A stretch of DNA of 64,000 nt. It comes from Bacteroides sp. (GTDB lineage Bacteria; Bacteroidota; Bacteroidia; Bacteroidales; Bacteroidaceae). Numbering within the stretch: position 1 is the stretch's first letter; each line of letters starts with the position of its first letter. Below the pieces are notes generated by a model. The model saw only the letters and a program-made list of their open reading frames with translations. It made no database searches and had not been told where the DNA came from. This document shows, piece after piece, positions 49,685-58,950 of the stretch. The stretch spans positions 1 to 64,000 of the forward strand of contig JAGOOC010000001.1 of NCBI GenBank assembly GCA_017992695.1, given 5' to 3'. Made by a program: the position numbers and the translations under genes.

Positions 49685-50183
49685 ATTCGTCTAATTCAAT
49701 ATACCGTTGTTTCACTTTTTGTCGTGCTCTGAAAAGGTTTACTTTTACTTGTTCCTCTGTCAGGTGCAACACGTTCGCTATCTCGTTGTAAGTTTCTCCT
49801 TCTATATCCCTCAGTTGCATGATCAGCCGTTGTTTCTCAGGCAGTTCATTCACTAAGCGATGGATGATGCTCATTCGTTCCTGATTCACCAATTGATCAT
49901 AAGGTCCCGAAACATCGGTCTCCTCTTCCATGGCTGGGGTCAGCTCTACAACTTGAGCATCTTTCTTCTGACTTCGATCGATGGCCAGATTTTTGGCTAT
50001 CGTGAGGCAATACGCTTCGATCGACACCAATTGCGACCACTCTTCTCGTTTATTCCAGACCCGTATCATGGTATCCTGCACAACATCCTCTGCTTCGGCC
50101 CTATCAAGGGTAATTCGGAGTGCCAGTCGAAAGAGTTTATCTTTCAAAGGCAATATGTCGTTTCGAAAACTGATTTCTTGCAT
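49674..50183 (-). CDS. ECF-type RNA polymerase sigma factor
   Basis: 169 residues. Region 2 (LFRLALRITLDRAEAEDVVQD) and region 4 (LPEKQRLIMQLRDIEGETYN, EIANVLHLTEEQVKVNLFRA) are clear; region 3 is missing as in ECF factors. It lies first in a short operon with a probable membrane-bound anti-sigma and DUF4252 protein, so it likely responds to an envelope signal. Target promoters are not identified. Confidence 0.9.
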   Translation of the reverse strand: MQEISFRNDILPLKDKLFRLALRITLDRAEAEDVVQDTMIRVWNKREEWSQLVSIEAYCLTIAKNLAIDRSQKKDAQVVELTPAMEEETDVSGPYDQLVNQERMSIIHRLVNELPEKQRLIMQLRDIEGETYNEIANVLHLTEEQVKVNLFRARQKVKQRYIELDEYGL

Positions 50184-50243
50184 CTCTATAATAATGACGG
50201 GTAAGTAACTGAAAAGTTACAGTTATTCGACTCTTTTTCTGAA

Positions 50244-51017
50244 TTATTTTTTGATCCGGGTTCCACCATTATCATTTATGGCTGAGGCTAAGGTGATTAC
50301 AACTTCACTCACGCCTGCACGAATAGACTCAAAAGCGTTCTCTAATTTCGGAATCATGCCCCCTTGAATCACCCCTTCGGCTACGTATTGCTGAAATTCG
50401 GCCGGACTGATACTCGAGATCACACTATCTTCATCGTTTTCATTGCGCAACACACCCTTCTTCTCAAAACAAAAAACCAAGGTTACATCAAACAATGCCG
50501 CGAGTGCTTTGGCTGTTTCGCCGGCTATAGTGTCGGCATTGGTGTTGAGCAAGTGTCCTTCGCCATCGTGTGTCAACGGGGCCATGACCGGAACCACCCC
50601 TTTCTTGATTAAGTCTGAGAGCAACGAGGCGTCTACCTGTTTCACATCGCCTACAAAGCCGTAATCGATCTCTTTGACAGGACGTTTGACCGAACGGATC
50701 ACGTTCATATCTGCACCCGTCAGCCCAAGCGCATTGACCCCTCGGGCTTGCAAGCCTGCTACAATGTTCTTATTCACCAATCCACCATACACCATGGTGA
50801 CTACGCTCAATGTTTCGGCATCGGTGATGCGACGTCCATTAACCATCTGGCTTTCGATGCCCAACCGGGTAGCCAGGCGGGTAGCCGATCGACCACCACC
50901 GTGCACCAGCACCTTGTGCCCTTCAATGGCAGCAAAATCATTCAACAACTGGTTTAGGGTGGCCTCTTCTTCTACTATCTTGCCACCGACTTTAATTACT
51001 GTTAGTTTTTCTTTCAT
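50244..51017 (-). CDS. argB: Acetylglutamate kinase
   Basis: 257 residues. Phosphorylates N-acetylglutamate, the second step of arginine synthesis. The N-terminal IKVGGKIVEEE, the VLVHGGGRSATRLATRLG loop and the C-terminal GGMIPKLENAFES are family features. It lies downstream of speA in the same direction, separated by a hairpin. Confidence 0.92.
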   Translation of the reverse strand: MKEKLTVIKVGGKIVEEEATLNQLLNDFAAIEGHKVLVHGGGRSATRLATRLGIESQMVNGRRITDAETLSVVTMVYGGLVNKNIVAGLQARGVNALGLTGADMNVIRSVKRPVKEIDYGFVGDVKQVDASLLSDLIKKGVVPVMAPLTHDGEGHLLNTNADTIAGETAKALAALFDVTLVFCFEKKGVLRNENDEDSVISSISPAEFQQYVAEGVIQGGMIPKLENAFESIRAGVSEVVITLASAINDNGGTRIKK

Positions 51018-51057
51018 ATACTATAGGTGTTTATTGTGTGCCGCTAAGTAACACGAA

Positions 51058-51104
51058 GTTCCACAGAGTTTCTTTGTTGAGATGAAAGAAAGACTCTGTG
51101 GAAC
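51058..51104 (-). terminator. Hairpin between speA and argB
   Basis: GTTCCACAGAGT (51058-51069) and ACTCTGTGGAAC (51093-51104) are perfect inverse repeats. No T-run follows on the minus strand, so it may be a processing or partial termination structure rather than a full terminator. Confidence 0.5.
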
Positions 51105-51127
51105 CCTATGATGCGCTGTGGTGAGAT

Positions 51128-53020
51128 TTATTCTAAATACGTATATCCATAAAGTCCCGAGCGGTAGTTCGAAAGGAACTCCTTACCCTCTTCCACTGTT
51201 ATTTTGCCGTCTTTAACCGATTTGGTTACCCATGTTTCAAGGGTACGAACCAGTTTCTTGGGATTATACTGCACGTATTCAAGCACTTCGGCAACGGTTT
51301 CTCCATCGATAATCTGGTCAATGCTGTGTCCTTTCTCGTTAACCGATACATGCACGGCATTGGTGTCGCCAAAGAGATTGTGCATATCACCCAAAATCTC
51401 TTGGTAAGCACCCACAAGGAATACGCCCATATAGTAAGGCTCTTTGCCCTTCAAAGCGTGTACAGGCAGGTAGTGTGCCACGTTTTTGGTCGAAATGAAG
51501 TTGGCAATCTTTCCGTCCGAGTCGCACGTGATATCCTGCAACGTAGCCGAGCGATCGGGTTTTTCGTCCAAACGCTGAATGGGTATGATGGGGAATATCT
51601 GATCAATGGCCCAAGAGTCGGGCAACGACTGAAACAGCGAGAAGTTACAGAAGTACTTATCGGCCAAGAGCTTAGATAGTCCGCGAAATTCATCGGGAAC
51701 GTGTTTCAAGCCTCCGGCAATCTGATTAATCTCGCGCGTAATCGACCAATACAAGCGTTCAATCTGTCCACGTGTTTTCAAGTCAACAATACCGTGACTA
51801 AACAGGTCAAGCACCTCTTCACGAATTTGTTGCGCATCGTGCCAAGCCTCGAGCATCTTGTTCTGATTCAACTTATCCCAAATGCCATAGAGTTCCCGCA
51901 CCAGCTCGTGATCGTCGGGTGTAACCTCTTCGTCATCTTTCCACTCGGGCGAGGTCGCTGTCTCCAGCACTTCGAAGATGAGTACCGAATGATGTGCCGT
52001 CAGTGCGCGTCCGCTTTCGGTAATGATGTTGGGATGCGGAATGCCATTCTTGTCGCTGGCATCAACCAAGGTCGAGATGGAGTCGTTTACATACTCTTGA
52101 ATGGAGTAGTTCACACTGCTTTCGCTATTGGCCGAACGGGTACCGTCGTAATCGACTCCAAGACCGCCACCAATGTCTACAAATTCAACTTTAAAGCCCA
52201 TCATGTGGAGCTGTACGTAGAACTGAGACGCTTCGCGAAGCGCTGTTTTGATGCGTCGTATTTTGGTTACCTGGCTACCGATATGGAAATGAATTAACTT
52301 CAGGCAGTCCTTCAGGTCTTTTCTCTCCAAATAGTCGAGTGCTTCGAGCAGCTCGCTCGAAGTCAAGCCAAACTTGCTAGCATCGCCCCCGGACTCTTCC
52401 CACTTACCACTGCCCGAAGAGGCCAGTTTAATGCGGATACCTAAATTGGGGCGTACATTAAGCTGTTTGGCCATCTTGGCAATCAGCTTCAGCTCGTTCA
52501 TCTTTTCTACAACAAGGAAAATGCGCTTACCCATCTTCTGGGCTAGTAGCGCCAACTCCACGTAGTTCTCATCTTTGTATCCGTTACAGATAATCAATGA
52601 GTCAGAGTCGGTATTAATGGCAATCACCGCATGCAGTTCGGGTTTAGAGCCTGCTTCGAGCCCCAAGTTAAACTTTTTACCATGGCTGATGATCTCCTCA
52701 ACCACCGGGCGCATCTGATTCACCTTGATGGGATAGACAATAAAGTTTTGTGCTTTATAACCATACTCTTCGGATGCTTGCTTAAAACAAGATGCCGTTT
52801 TTTCAATACGGTTATCCAAAATATCTGGAAAACGAACCAACATGGGAGCCGACACATCACGCAGTTGCAACTCATCCACCAGTTCTTTTAAATCGACACC
52901 TACACCATCTCTACGCGGTGTAACTACCACATGTCCTTTGTCATTAATACCAAAGTACGAAGTACCCCACCCAGTAATGTTGTAGAGTTCCTCAGAATCT
53001 TCAATACGCCATTTTCTCAT
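51128..53020 (-). CDS. speA: Biosynthetic arginine decarboxylase
   Basis: 630 residues from MRKWRIEDSEELYN; the frame is open further upstream to 53134 but that stretch covers the promoter. PLP enzyme that makes agmatine for polyamine synthesis. The PLP lysine region NFIVYPIKVNQ, the IHFHIGSQ and VDIGGGLGVDYDGT motifs, and the C-terminal ALKGKEPYYMGVFLVGAYQE region are typical of SpeA. It is the usual length. Confidence 0.93.
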   Translation of the reverse strand: MRKWRIEDSEELYNITGWGTSYFGINDKGHVVVTPRRDGVGVDLKELVDELQLRDVSAPMLVRFPDILDNRIEKTASCFKQASEEYGYKAQNFIVYPIKVNQMRPVVEEIISHGKKFNLGLEAGSKPELHAVIAINTDSDSLIICNGYKDENYVELALLAQKMGKRIFLVVEKMNELKLIAKMAKQLNVRPNLGIRIKLASSGSGKWEESGGDASKFGLTSSELLEALDYLERKDLKDCLKLIHFHIGSQVTKIRRIKTALREASQFYVQLHMMGFKVEFVDIGGGLGVDYDGTRSANSESSVNYSIQEYVNDSISTLVDASDKNGIPHPNIITESGRALTAHHSVLIFEVLETATSPEWKDDEEVTPDDHELVRELYGIWDKLNQNKMLEAWHDAQQIREEVLDLFSHGIVDLKTRGQIERLYWSITREINQIAGGLKHVPDEFRGLSKLLADKYFCNFSLFQSLPDSWAIDQIFPIIPIQRLDEKPDRSATLQDITCDSDGKIANFISTKNVAHYLPVHALKGKEPYYMGVFLVGAYQEILGDMHNLFGDTNAVHVSVNEKGHSIDQIIDGETVAEVLEYVQYNPKKLVRTLETWVTKSVKDGKITVEEGKEFLSNYRSGLYGYTYLE

Positions 53021-53063
53021 TTTCTGTATCCAGTTCTGTTTATAGTGAATAATAATAAAGGAG

Positions 53064-53071
53064 CAAAAGTA
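53064..53071 (-). promoter_or_regulatory. -7 element for speA
   Basis: Minus-strand TACTTTTG, 44 bp before the speA start at 53020. An ATTG lies about 19 bp upstream as a poor -33 element. Confidence 0.6.
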
Positions 53072-53142
53072 CGTATAAATCTGTAGCTTACAATCAATAA
53101 GAGGGCTTTTTTTACGTAATGCCCTGCAGAGCATCTACAGGG

Positions 53143-53670
53143 CTATAGAGCGATCAATTTGCATAAACGTTCGACCGATTTATCAATCTGTCGATGATCT
53201 TCGAGTTCGTCTCCTTCAAACACGTATTGAGCCTGTGCATAAAAGTGCGCACGGCTCTCAAGTGCCTGCACAATAAATGCTTTCAGCTCATCGTCTTTTT
53301 TGTTCTGTAAAATAGGCCGTTGCTGCTTGGCTGCTCGTAACCGGTGATACAACATCTCGGGATGCACATGGAGGAAAACTGTTTTTCCGTTGCGGTTCAT
53401 AAAATCCATGTTGTCAAAAAAACACGGTGCACCGCCACCGGTCGAGATGACAACATTTTCAAACTCGCCCACTTCGTGCAGCATCGTTCGCTCCAATTCC
53501 CGAAAAGCAGTTTCGCCACGCTCAACAAACAGCTCTCCTACCGTTTTGTGCAAGCGTTCTTCAATGTACCAATCTAAATCGACAAACGAAAGTTGCAGCT
53601 TGCGAGCAAGCGCTTTTCCCAAGGTGGTTTTGCCGGCACCCATATAGCCGGTTAGGAATATACGAATCAT
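53143..53670 (-). CDS. aroK: Shikimate kinase
   Basis: 175 residues. Phosphorylates shikimate in the aromatic amino acid pathway. Walker A GYMGAGKTTLGKAL, the shikimate-binding DLDWYIEE (Asp-x-Asp), the FRELE and STGGGAPC segments are all present. No lid abnormality seen. Confidence 0.94.
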   Translation of the reverse strand: MIRIFLTGYMGAGKTTLGKALARKLQLSFVDLDWYIEERLHKTVGELFVERGETAFRELERTMLHEVGEFENVVISTGGGAPCFFDNMDFMNRNGKTVFLHVHPEMLYHRLRAAKQQRPILQNKKDDELKAFIVQALESRAHFYAQAQYVFEGDELEDHRQIDKSVERLCKLIAL

Positions 53671-53690
53671 AGTTAATTACCATTTTACCG

Positions 53691-53698
53691 CAAAGGTA
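53691..53698 (-). promoter_or_regulatory. -7 element for aroK
   Basis: Minus-strand TACCTTTG, 21 bp before the aroK start; no clear -33 element. Confidence 0.5.
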
Positions 53699-53735
53699 AA
53701 AAGAAAATTAAGAATGAAAAGTGAAGAGCGAATAA

Positions 53736-54338
53736 TTACTTAAACACTTTCACTCGGTCGGCCAAAGGTTTAAACTCCTTCGCTCCGGGCTGGGCTACGG
53801 GCAAGCCGAAAGGCATCTCGGCAGTTAGGCTCCAGCTGTCGGGCAAATTCCAAGTACGACGCACCTCTTCATCAATCAGCGGATTGTAGTGCTGCAAAGA
53901 AGCTCCAAAGCCTGCATCTTCCAACATTGTCCACACGGACAATTGATGCATACCCGCAGTTTCCAGCGACCATAAAGGAAAATGCTCTTTATAAGCAGAA
54001 AACTTCTCTTGAAGCGCTTTCACCACAGTCTGATCTTCGAAGAAGAGTACAGTGCCGTATCCACAAGCAAAACTTCCGTCAATCTTATCTTCAGTTGCTT
54101 TAAAACTTTCGGCAGGTACAAGTTTACGTAATGTATCTTTTACGATTTGCCAAAGCTTCTTATGGTTTTCGCCCAACAGTAAAACCGCCCGAGTCGACTG
54201 CGAATTAAAGGCAGACGGCACGTGCGTGATCGCAAAATTAACAATATCCTCTATTTTTTGGGTAGAGACAGGTGATTGGTTCGTAATTGAATAATACGTG
54301 CGTCGATTCTTCAACGCATCCATAAATGATCTTTCCAT
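53736..54338 (-). CDS. Nitroreductase-family protein (Frm2-like)
   Basis: 200 residues from MERSFMDALKNRRTYY. A frame open to 54449 upstream is rejected because it crosses the divergent gene's promoter. An FMN-binding fold with RRTYYSITNQSPV, VPSAFNSQSTRAVLL and the C-terminal EDAGFGASLQHYNP. It belongs to the small fungal/bacterial Frm2-type nitroreductases; the natural substrate is unknown. Confidence 0.85.
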   Translation of the reverse strand: MERSFMDALKNRRTYYSITNQSPVSTQKIEDIVNFAITHVPSAFNSQSTRAVLLLGENHKKLWQIVKDTLRKLVPAESFKATEDKIDGSFACGYGTVLFFEDQTVVKALQEKFSAYKEHFPLWSLETAGMHQLSVWTMLEDAGFGASLQHYNPLIDEEVRRTWNLPDSWSLTAEMPFGLPVAQPGAKEFKPLADRVKVFK

Positions 54339-54425
54339 AATGCTATTTATTAAATGATTGCGGTTTTTCGCTCTATAATGGAACAACAGTTGCGCAACAA
54401 ATGTTCGATACAAAAAATATATTCG

Positions 54426-54433
54426 TACCTTTA
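54426..54433 (+). promoter_or_regulatory. Near-consensus -7 element for the RNase H gene
   Basis: TACCTTTA differs by one base from TAnnTTTG and lies 28 bp before the RNase H start at 54462. Confidence 0.4.
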
Positions 54434-54461
54434 CGCCCATAAAAATCAAGCATCAAAACCT

Positions 54462-55094
54462 ATGGCTAAACAAAAGTTCTATGTAGTATGGGATGGCGTC
54501 ACTCCGGGCATTTATAGTTCATGGAACGACTGTCTGTTGCAAACAAAAGGTTTCGATGGAGCCAAATACAAATCCTTTGATACGCGCGAAGAAGCCGAGC
54601 GAGCTTATGCTAGCTCCCCTTATGCCTATATCGGAAAAAATGCGAAGAAAGCAGCGAGAGATACTGTTGTTTCGGGTTCACTACCGGTAGCTGTTATCGA
54701 CAATAGCTTGGCAGTAGACGCAGCCTGTAGCGGTAATCCCGGTCCGATGGAATATCGGGGGGTTCATGTAGCCAGCCGCCAAGAGATCTTTCACTTTGGC
54801 CCCACGAGAGGGACCAACAATATCGGTGAGTTTTTGGCATTGGTACACGGGCTAGCATTGCTGAAGCAGAAGGGGTTTGATATGCCTATTTACACGGACA
54901 GCAAGAACGCCATCAGCTGGGTGAAACAAAAGAAATGCAAAACCAAGCTACCACGTACTGCAGAGACCGAGCAGCTCTTTATCCTCATCGAGCGTGCCGA
55001 AAAATGGCTGAGAGAAAACAAATATACTACACCTATTCTGAAATGGGAGACTCGCGAGTGGGGAGAGATTCCTGCGGACTTCGGACGAAAATAA
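54462..55094 (+). CDS. Ribonuclease H with N-terminal viroplasmin-type domain
   Basis: 211 residues from MAKQKFYVVWDGVTPG. The first 45 residues form the caulimovirus-viroplasmin/RNase HI N-terminal domain (hybrid-binding, FYVVWDG, GAKYKSFDTREEA). The RNase H domain follows, with catalytic Asp in VDAACSGNPG, Glu in NIGEFLAL and Asp in YTDSKNA. An earlier frame start at 54354 is rejected because it covers the promoter. A eukaryote-like RNase H1 architecture that is common in Bacteroidetes. Confidence 0.9.
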   Translation: MAKQKFYVVWDGVTPGIYSSWNDCLLQTKGFDGAKYKSFDTREEAERAYASSPYAYIGKNAKKAARDTVVSGSLPVAVIDNSLAVDAACSGNPGPMEYRGVHVASRQEIFHFGPTRGTNNIGEFLALVHGLALLKQKGFDMPIYTDSKNAISWVKQKKCKTKLPRTAETEQLFILIERAEKWLRENKYTTPILKWETREWGEIPADFGRK

Positions 55095-55181
55095 CATCCA
55101 ATTGTTTCTGACCGGATAAAGAAGCGTTTAACTGCTCTTCTTCCTTCAATTACTTGCCGTTCTTACAGAAGGTAAGTGTTC

Positions 55182-55237
55182 TTCTCGTAGAGTTTTAGTT
55201 GTCGGCATGCAAGACGACCAAGTAAACTCTACGAGAA
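55182..55237. terminator. 14-bp perfect hairpin downstream of the RNase H gene
   Basis: TTCTCGTAGAGTTT (55182-55195) pairs with AAACTCTACGAGAA (55224-55237); the 28-nt loop can form an inner GTCG/CGAC stem. The flanks are not T-rich on either side, so termination is not certain. Confidence 0.5.
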
Positions 55238-55257
55238 AAATAGATATCTAACCCATA

Positions 55258-55306
55258 CAAAGCGCCTAAAACCGGAGTGATTCACTGTTAGGTTTTAGGC
55301 GCTTTG
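55258..55306. terminator. 16-bp bidirectional terminator
   Basis: A perfect 16-bp inverted repeat (55258-55273 with 55291-55306, starting CAAAGCGCC), 17-nt loop that can itself fold. It lies between the convergent RNase H and ABC exporter genes. Confidence 0.7.
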
Positions 55307-55361
55307 ATAAGAGGTAAAGAGAGTGGGTGGGGGATGAAAATCTGTGTTAGCAGCGTGCGTT

Positions 55362-57191
55362 TTACAGCGCTTGCATATCGTTGAGTCGTTTGTAGTATCC
55401 ATTCAGTTCGATCAACTCTTCATGTTTGCCACGTTCTACAATCTCTCCTTCGTAGAGCACACAAATCTCATCGGCATTTCTGATAGTCGATAGTCGGTGT
55501 GCAATCGCAATGGTTGTACGGGTTTTCATCAAGCGCTCTAAAGCCTCTTGCACCAAACGCTCCGATTCGGTATCCAGTGCCGATGTTGCCTCGTCAAGAA
55601 TCAAGATCGGTGGATTCTTCAAGATGGCACGCGCAATGCTGATACGCTGACGCTGGCCTCCCGAAAGCTTACTCCCACGGTCGCCGATATTGGTATGGTA
55701 ACCTTCCTCTTTCTCCATGATAAAATCGTGCGCATTGGCAATCTTAGCTGCTTCGATCACTTGTTCCATCGTTGCATTTTCTACACCGAAAGCGATGTTG
55801 TTGAAGAACGTATCATTAAACAAGATAGCCTCTTGGTTCACATTTCCTATTAAACCGCGAAGATCAGCGATGCGCACGTCTTTGATGCTAATTCCATCGA
55901 TGGTGATATCGCCCTCTTGCACATCGTGATAGCGGGGCAACAGATCGACAAGGGTCGATTTACCCGATCCGGACTGTCCAACCAACGCAATGGTCTTTCC
56001 TTTCGGCACAGTCAAACTCACGTTCTTAAGCACCTCGCGACGACCGTCGTAGTTGAAAGAGATGTTTTTAAATTCAATCTTATCTTGAAGTCCATGTAGT
56101 GACTTGGGGTTAGCAATCTCCACAATCTTATTCTCTGCTTTAAGTATTTTATCGACACGCTCCATCGAAGCCAATCCTTTAGGGATGTTGTATCCGGCTT
56201 TCGAGAACTCTTTCAGGGGGTTGATAACACTGTAAAGAATCACCATATAAAAGATAAATGCAGGCGCATCGATCGTCGAGTTTTTACCCAAAATCAATGA
56301 GCCACCAAACCAGAGCACCACTACAATGAGCAAAGTGCCTAGAAACTCACTCATCGGATGGGCCAACGACTGACGCATGGCTACCCGATTGGTTGCGTCG
56401 CGAAACTCATTACTACATTTAGCAAAGCGATCTACCATCTTCTTCTCAGCCACAAATGCTTTGATAATTCGCAGTCCGCCCAAGGTCTCTTCGAGTTGCG
56501 ACATCGTGTCGCTCCACTTGCTTTGTGCTTCGTGCGACTGCCGTTTCAGTTTCTTACCAACGGTACCCATCACCCACCCCATACCGGGAAGTACCAACAG
56601 GGTGAAGAGAGTCAGCTCCCAGCTGGTAGCCAGCAGCGTAGCAAAATAGATAAAGATCAAAATAGGGTTTTTAATCAACATATCGAGCGAGCTGGTGATC
56701 GAATTCTCGACCTCGCCCACATCGCCACTCATACGCGCCATGATGTCTCCTTTTCGTTCTTCAGAAAAAAAGCCTAGCGGAAGGCTCATCACCTTCGTGT
56801 AAACCATGATACGAATATCGCGCACTACACCCGTACGCAACGGAATCATTACTGCCGAAGAACCAAAGTAGCAGGATGTTTTCAACAGCGTCATTCCGGC
56901 TAAAAACAAGCCAAGGAACAGCAAGGTCATTGACGCTCCATTCTGTTTAATCATTTCTGTTACATAATAATAGAAATTATTGATGGCTACATCTTTGAGG
57001 CCAGCAGAATCCCACGCCATGAATTCATACACCTGATTATCCATTTCAAAGAGAATTTGTAGGATAGGGATAAGAAGTGTAAATGAGAACACATTAAATA
57101 CCGCCGACAGTATATTGAGCCCTACGGCTCCTATCATGTACTTTTTATAAGGCGACACGAAACGTCGCATAAGTTGAAAGAATTCCTTCAT
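55362..57191 (-). CDS. MsbA-like ABC exporter, fused membrane and ATPase domains
   Basis: 609 residues. An N-terminal six-helix membrane domain is joined to an ATPase domain with Walker A GQSGSGKST, signature LSGGQRQR and Walker B ILILDEATSALD. The architecture is that of homodimeric lipid exporters such as MsbA, and MsbA-type proteins in this family flip lipid A or other lipids. The substrate cannot be read from sequence. Its minus-strand promoter is separate. Confidence 0.88.
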   Translation of the reverse strand: MKEFFQLMRRFVSPYKKYMIGAVGLNILSAVFNVFSFTLLIPILQILFEMDNQVYEFMAWDSAGLKDVAINNFYYYVTEMIKQNGASMTLLFLGLFLAGMTLLKTSCYFGSSAVMIPLRTGVVRDIRIMVYTKVMSLPLGFFSEERKGDIMARMSGDVGEVENSITSSLDMLIKNPILIFIYFATLLATSWELTLFTLLVLPGMGWVMGTVGKKLKRQSHEAQSKWSDTMSQLEETLGGLRIIKAFVAEKKMVDRFAKCSNEFRDATNRVAMRQSLAHPMSEFLGTLLIVVVLWFGGSLILGKNSTIDAPAFIFYMVILYSVINPLKEFSKAGYNIPKGLASMERVDKILKAENKIVEIANPKSLHGLQDKIEFKNISFNYDGRREVLKNVSLTVPKGKTIALVGQSGSGKSTLVDLLPRYHDVQEGDITIDGISIKDVRIADLRGLIGNVNQEAILFNDTFFNNIAFGVENATMEQVIEAAKIANAHDFIMEKEEGYHTNIGDRGSKLSGGQRQRISIARAILKNPPILILDEATSALDTESERLVQEALERLMKTRTTIAIAHRLSTIRNADEICVLYEGEIVERGKHEELIELNGYYKRLNDMQAL

Positions 57192-57219
57192 TGTTCTTGA
57201 ACATAAATGATTAAAGGCG

Positions 57220-57227
57220 CAAAGATA
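57220..57227 (-). promoter_or_regulatory. -7 element for the ABC exporter gene
   Basis: Minus-strand TATCTTTG, an exact match, 29 bp before the exporter ATG. Confidence 0.55.
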
Positions 57228-57380
57228 GGAGAAATTCTTTGAAGTGCGAGATTATTAAATGTTATATCTTTCATACCAGCGAAATTGAATATTATCAACT
57301 TAACAGTTGGAACAATGTAATTAACAGAGAGTTTAATTAATCATTATTTTTATAAAAGATCTTTATTCACCTGCAATTTA

Positions 57381-57412
57381 TTTGTCAACGTTTCATGCTT
57401 TGTGTAATTTCG
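57381..57412 (+). promoter_or_regulatory. Near-consensus promoter of the BACON-glycosyltransferase gene
   Basis: TTTG at 57381-57384 and TAATTTCG at 57405-57412 (one mismatch from TAnnTTTG) are 20 bp apart, ending 32 bp before the ATG. Confidence 0.55.
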
Positions 57413-57443
57413 CGAGAATTCACCATTTAAAATAACTTACAAA

Positions 57444-58940
57444 ATGAAAATCGTACAAAACCTAAAACTTACATTTTTACTTTTTGTCACTTTCGTGTTT
57501 TCGACTTCATGCGAAAACCAAAACGACTTCCATTTCACTCATAAAGTGATGGTAAACAGTGGAGTAAATTTTATTTCTACAGGAAGCATTGGAAGAACGA
57601 TAAAACTGAACATCAATTCTCAAGAGGATTGTGAAATTACAGCAAACGCAGAATGGTTTAGTCTTGATAAGACCTTTATACCAAAAGGAAAATCAACATT
57701 GACCCTCCAGTTAACTGAAAACGAAGGAGAACCCCGGCATGCCGACATTAATTTTTCCTCGACGGCTTTTTCTCAACTCCTAACCGTTCAGCAAAATGCC
57801 GCCAATACGACCTTTGAAGATGTAACTCATAACTTTTACGCTACATTTGGGACAATGCCATCATTGTATACAGGCCTGCAATTGCTTACAGAAGAAAAGC
57901 CTAGCTATTTCTTTTTCGAAAGAACCAATACTTACGACACCAATATGTTTCCTACTCATGCACAATACATCTCTACCGGTGCAAACGAGGTGCAGAATAA
58001 AATGAGAGACAAAATGAAAAAACTAATATTGGAAATCAACAGAACACAGCCTGATGCCATTTTTGGTCTTATAACCGACGACCTCAGGGCAAGATTGAGT
58101 TACGATTGGTTTGTTGCTCAGGGCATCGATTCTTCAAGGGTAAAGACCTCGTTGATTACAGATGGGACGGGAAGTTATGCAATTTTCAACAACAACCTTG
58201 GGAATTTAGATACTGGCGAAACGAATTGGAGAATATATGAAAATGAAGTAAATAGCCTTGAATGGGATACCTATGAAACCACTAAAGCAACTTCGATTTC
58301 AGCATTTGCTCTCCCCGAATTCGAATCACATCATTGGTCTCCATATATGTCTACACTTCCCGGATACAGATATATACTACAAAATGCCAGCCTTTTAGAA
58401 ACCAACAGCGCGTTTGTACAGGAAAAGCTAAACAAGGAAATGAATACCGTCAGTCTTCCTCCCGTAGAGATTTTAAACAAGCTTAGTAAAGATAAACAAA
58501 ATCAATTCCGCAAGATGGCCAAGTTTGATAGCGAAACTATCAGAGAAATGTTTGACGAATCGGAAAAAGAGAATTTAATCATTATCAGCACCAATCCTTC
58601 GTCATCCATTATGCCTTATATACTACAAACCATTGAGCAATACACAGGCAAGTATGACATCTTCATGTCAATACATCCTGCCGATCCTGACTCTGATATG
58701 TTGGTCAAGCTTGAAGAACAAGGAAAATTAAAGCTCTTTCCTAAAGGACTTCCTTTCGAGGTATTGCTATGGTCATTCATGGACGACATTCACGCCATTG
58801 GAGGTGCACAATCTACAGTATTCCTAACATTACCAGTAGATAAAGTGAAATTTATGTATGCACAAAGTGCTGAAGGAATGATCAAACCTCTTGACAAGAT
58901 GTTTAAAGGTCAAGAGGGAATCAATTGGATGATTAAATAA
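57444..58940 (+). CDS. Lipoprotein with BACON domain and GT80-type sialyltransferase-like domain
   Basis: 498 residues. Signal peptide with lipobox STSC (lipidated Cys about 23), a BACON/Ig-like domain (about 35-118: WFSLDK, REMHADIN-type RHADINFSS), then a region resembling GT80 sialyltransferases of Pasteurella and Photobacterium. Matching landmarks are ITDG (Asp240, aligned to the catalytic Asp of YDDG), the HP motif (His411-Pro412), the stretch LPFEVLLW at 436-443 and a Ser-Thr pair (457-458) near the donor site. Photobacterium GT80 enzymes are also lipoproteins with an Ig-like N-terminus. The donor, acceptor and activity are not shown. It flanks a glycosyltransferase cluster. Confidence 0.6.
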   Translation: MKIVQNLKLTFLLFVTFVFSTSCENQNDFHFTHKVMVNSGVNFISTGSIGRTIKLNINSQEDCEITANAEWFSLDKTFIPKGKSTLTLQLTENEGEPRHADINFSSTAFSQLLTVQQNAANTTFEDVTHNFYATFGTMPSLYTGLQLLTEEKPSYFFFERTNTYDTNMFPTHAQYISTGANEVQNKMRDKMKKLILEINRTQPDAIFGLITDDLRARLSYDWFVAQGIDSSRVKTSLITDGTGSYAIFNNNLGNLDTGETNWRIYENEVNSLEWDTYETTKATSISAFALPEFESHHWSPYMSTLPGYRYILQNASLLETNSAFVQEKLNKEMNTVSLPPVEILNKLSKDKQNQFRKMAKFDSETIREMFDESEKENLIIISTNPSSSIMPYILQTIEQYTGKYDIFMSIHPADPDSDMLVKLEEQGKLKLFPKGLPFEVLLWSFMDDIHAIGGAQSTVFLTLPVDKVKFMYAQSAEGMIKPLDKMFKGQEGINWMIK

Positions 58941-58950
58941 ATTCGCCAAT

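Noticed and set aside
53021..53134. Longer speA start
   Set aside because: Upstream residues are unlike SpeA and contain the TACTTTTG promoter element.
55182..55237. Riboswitch in this hairpin region
   Set aside because: It lies downstream of both flanking genes, which are convergent, so it cannot lead either one.
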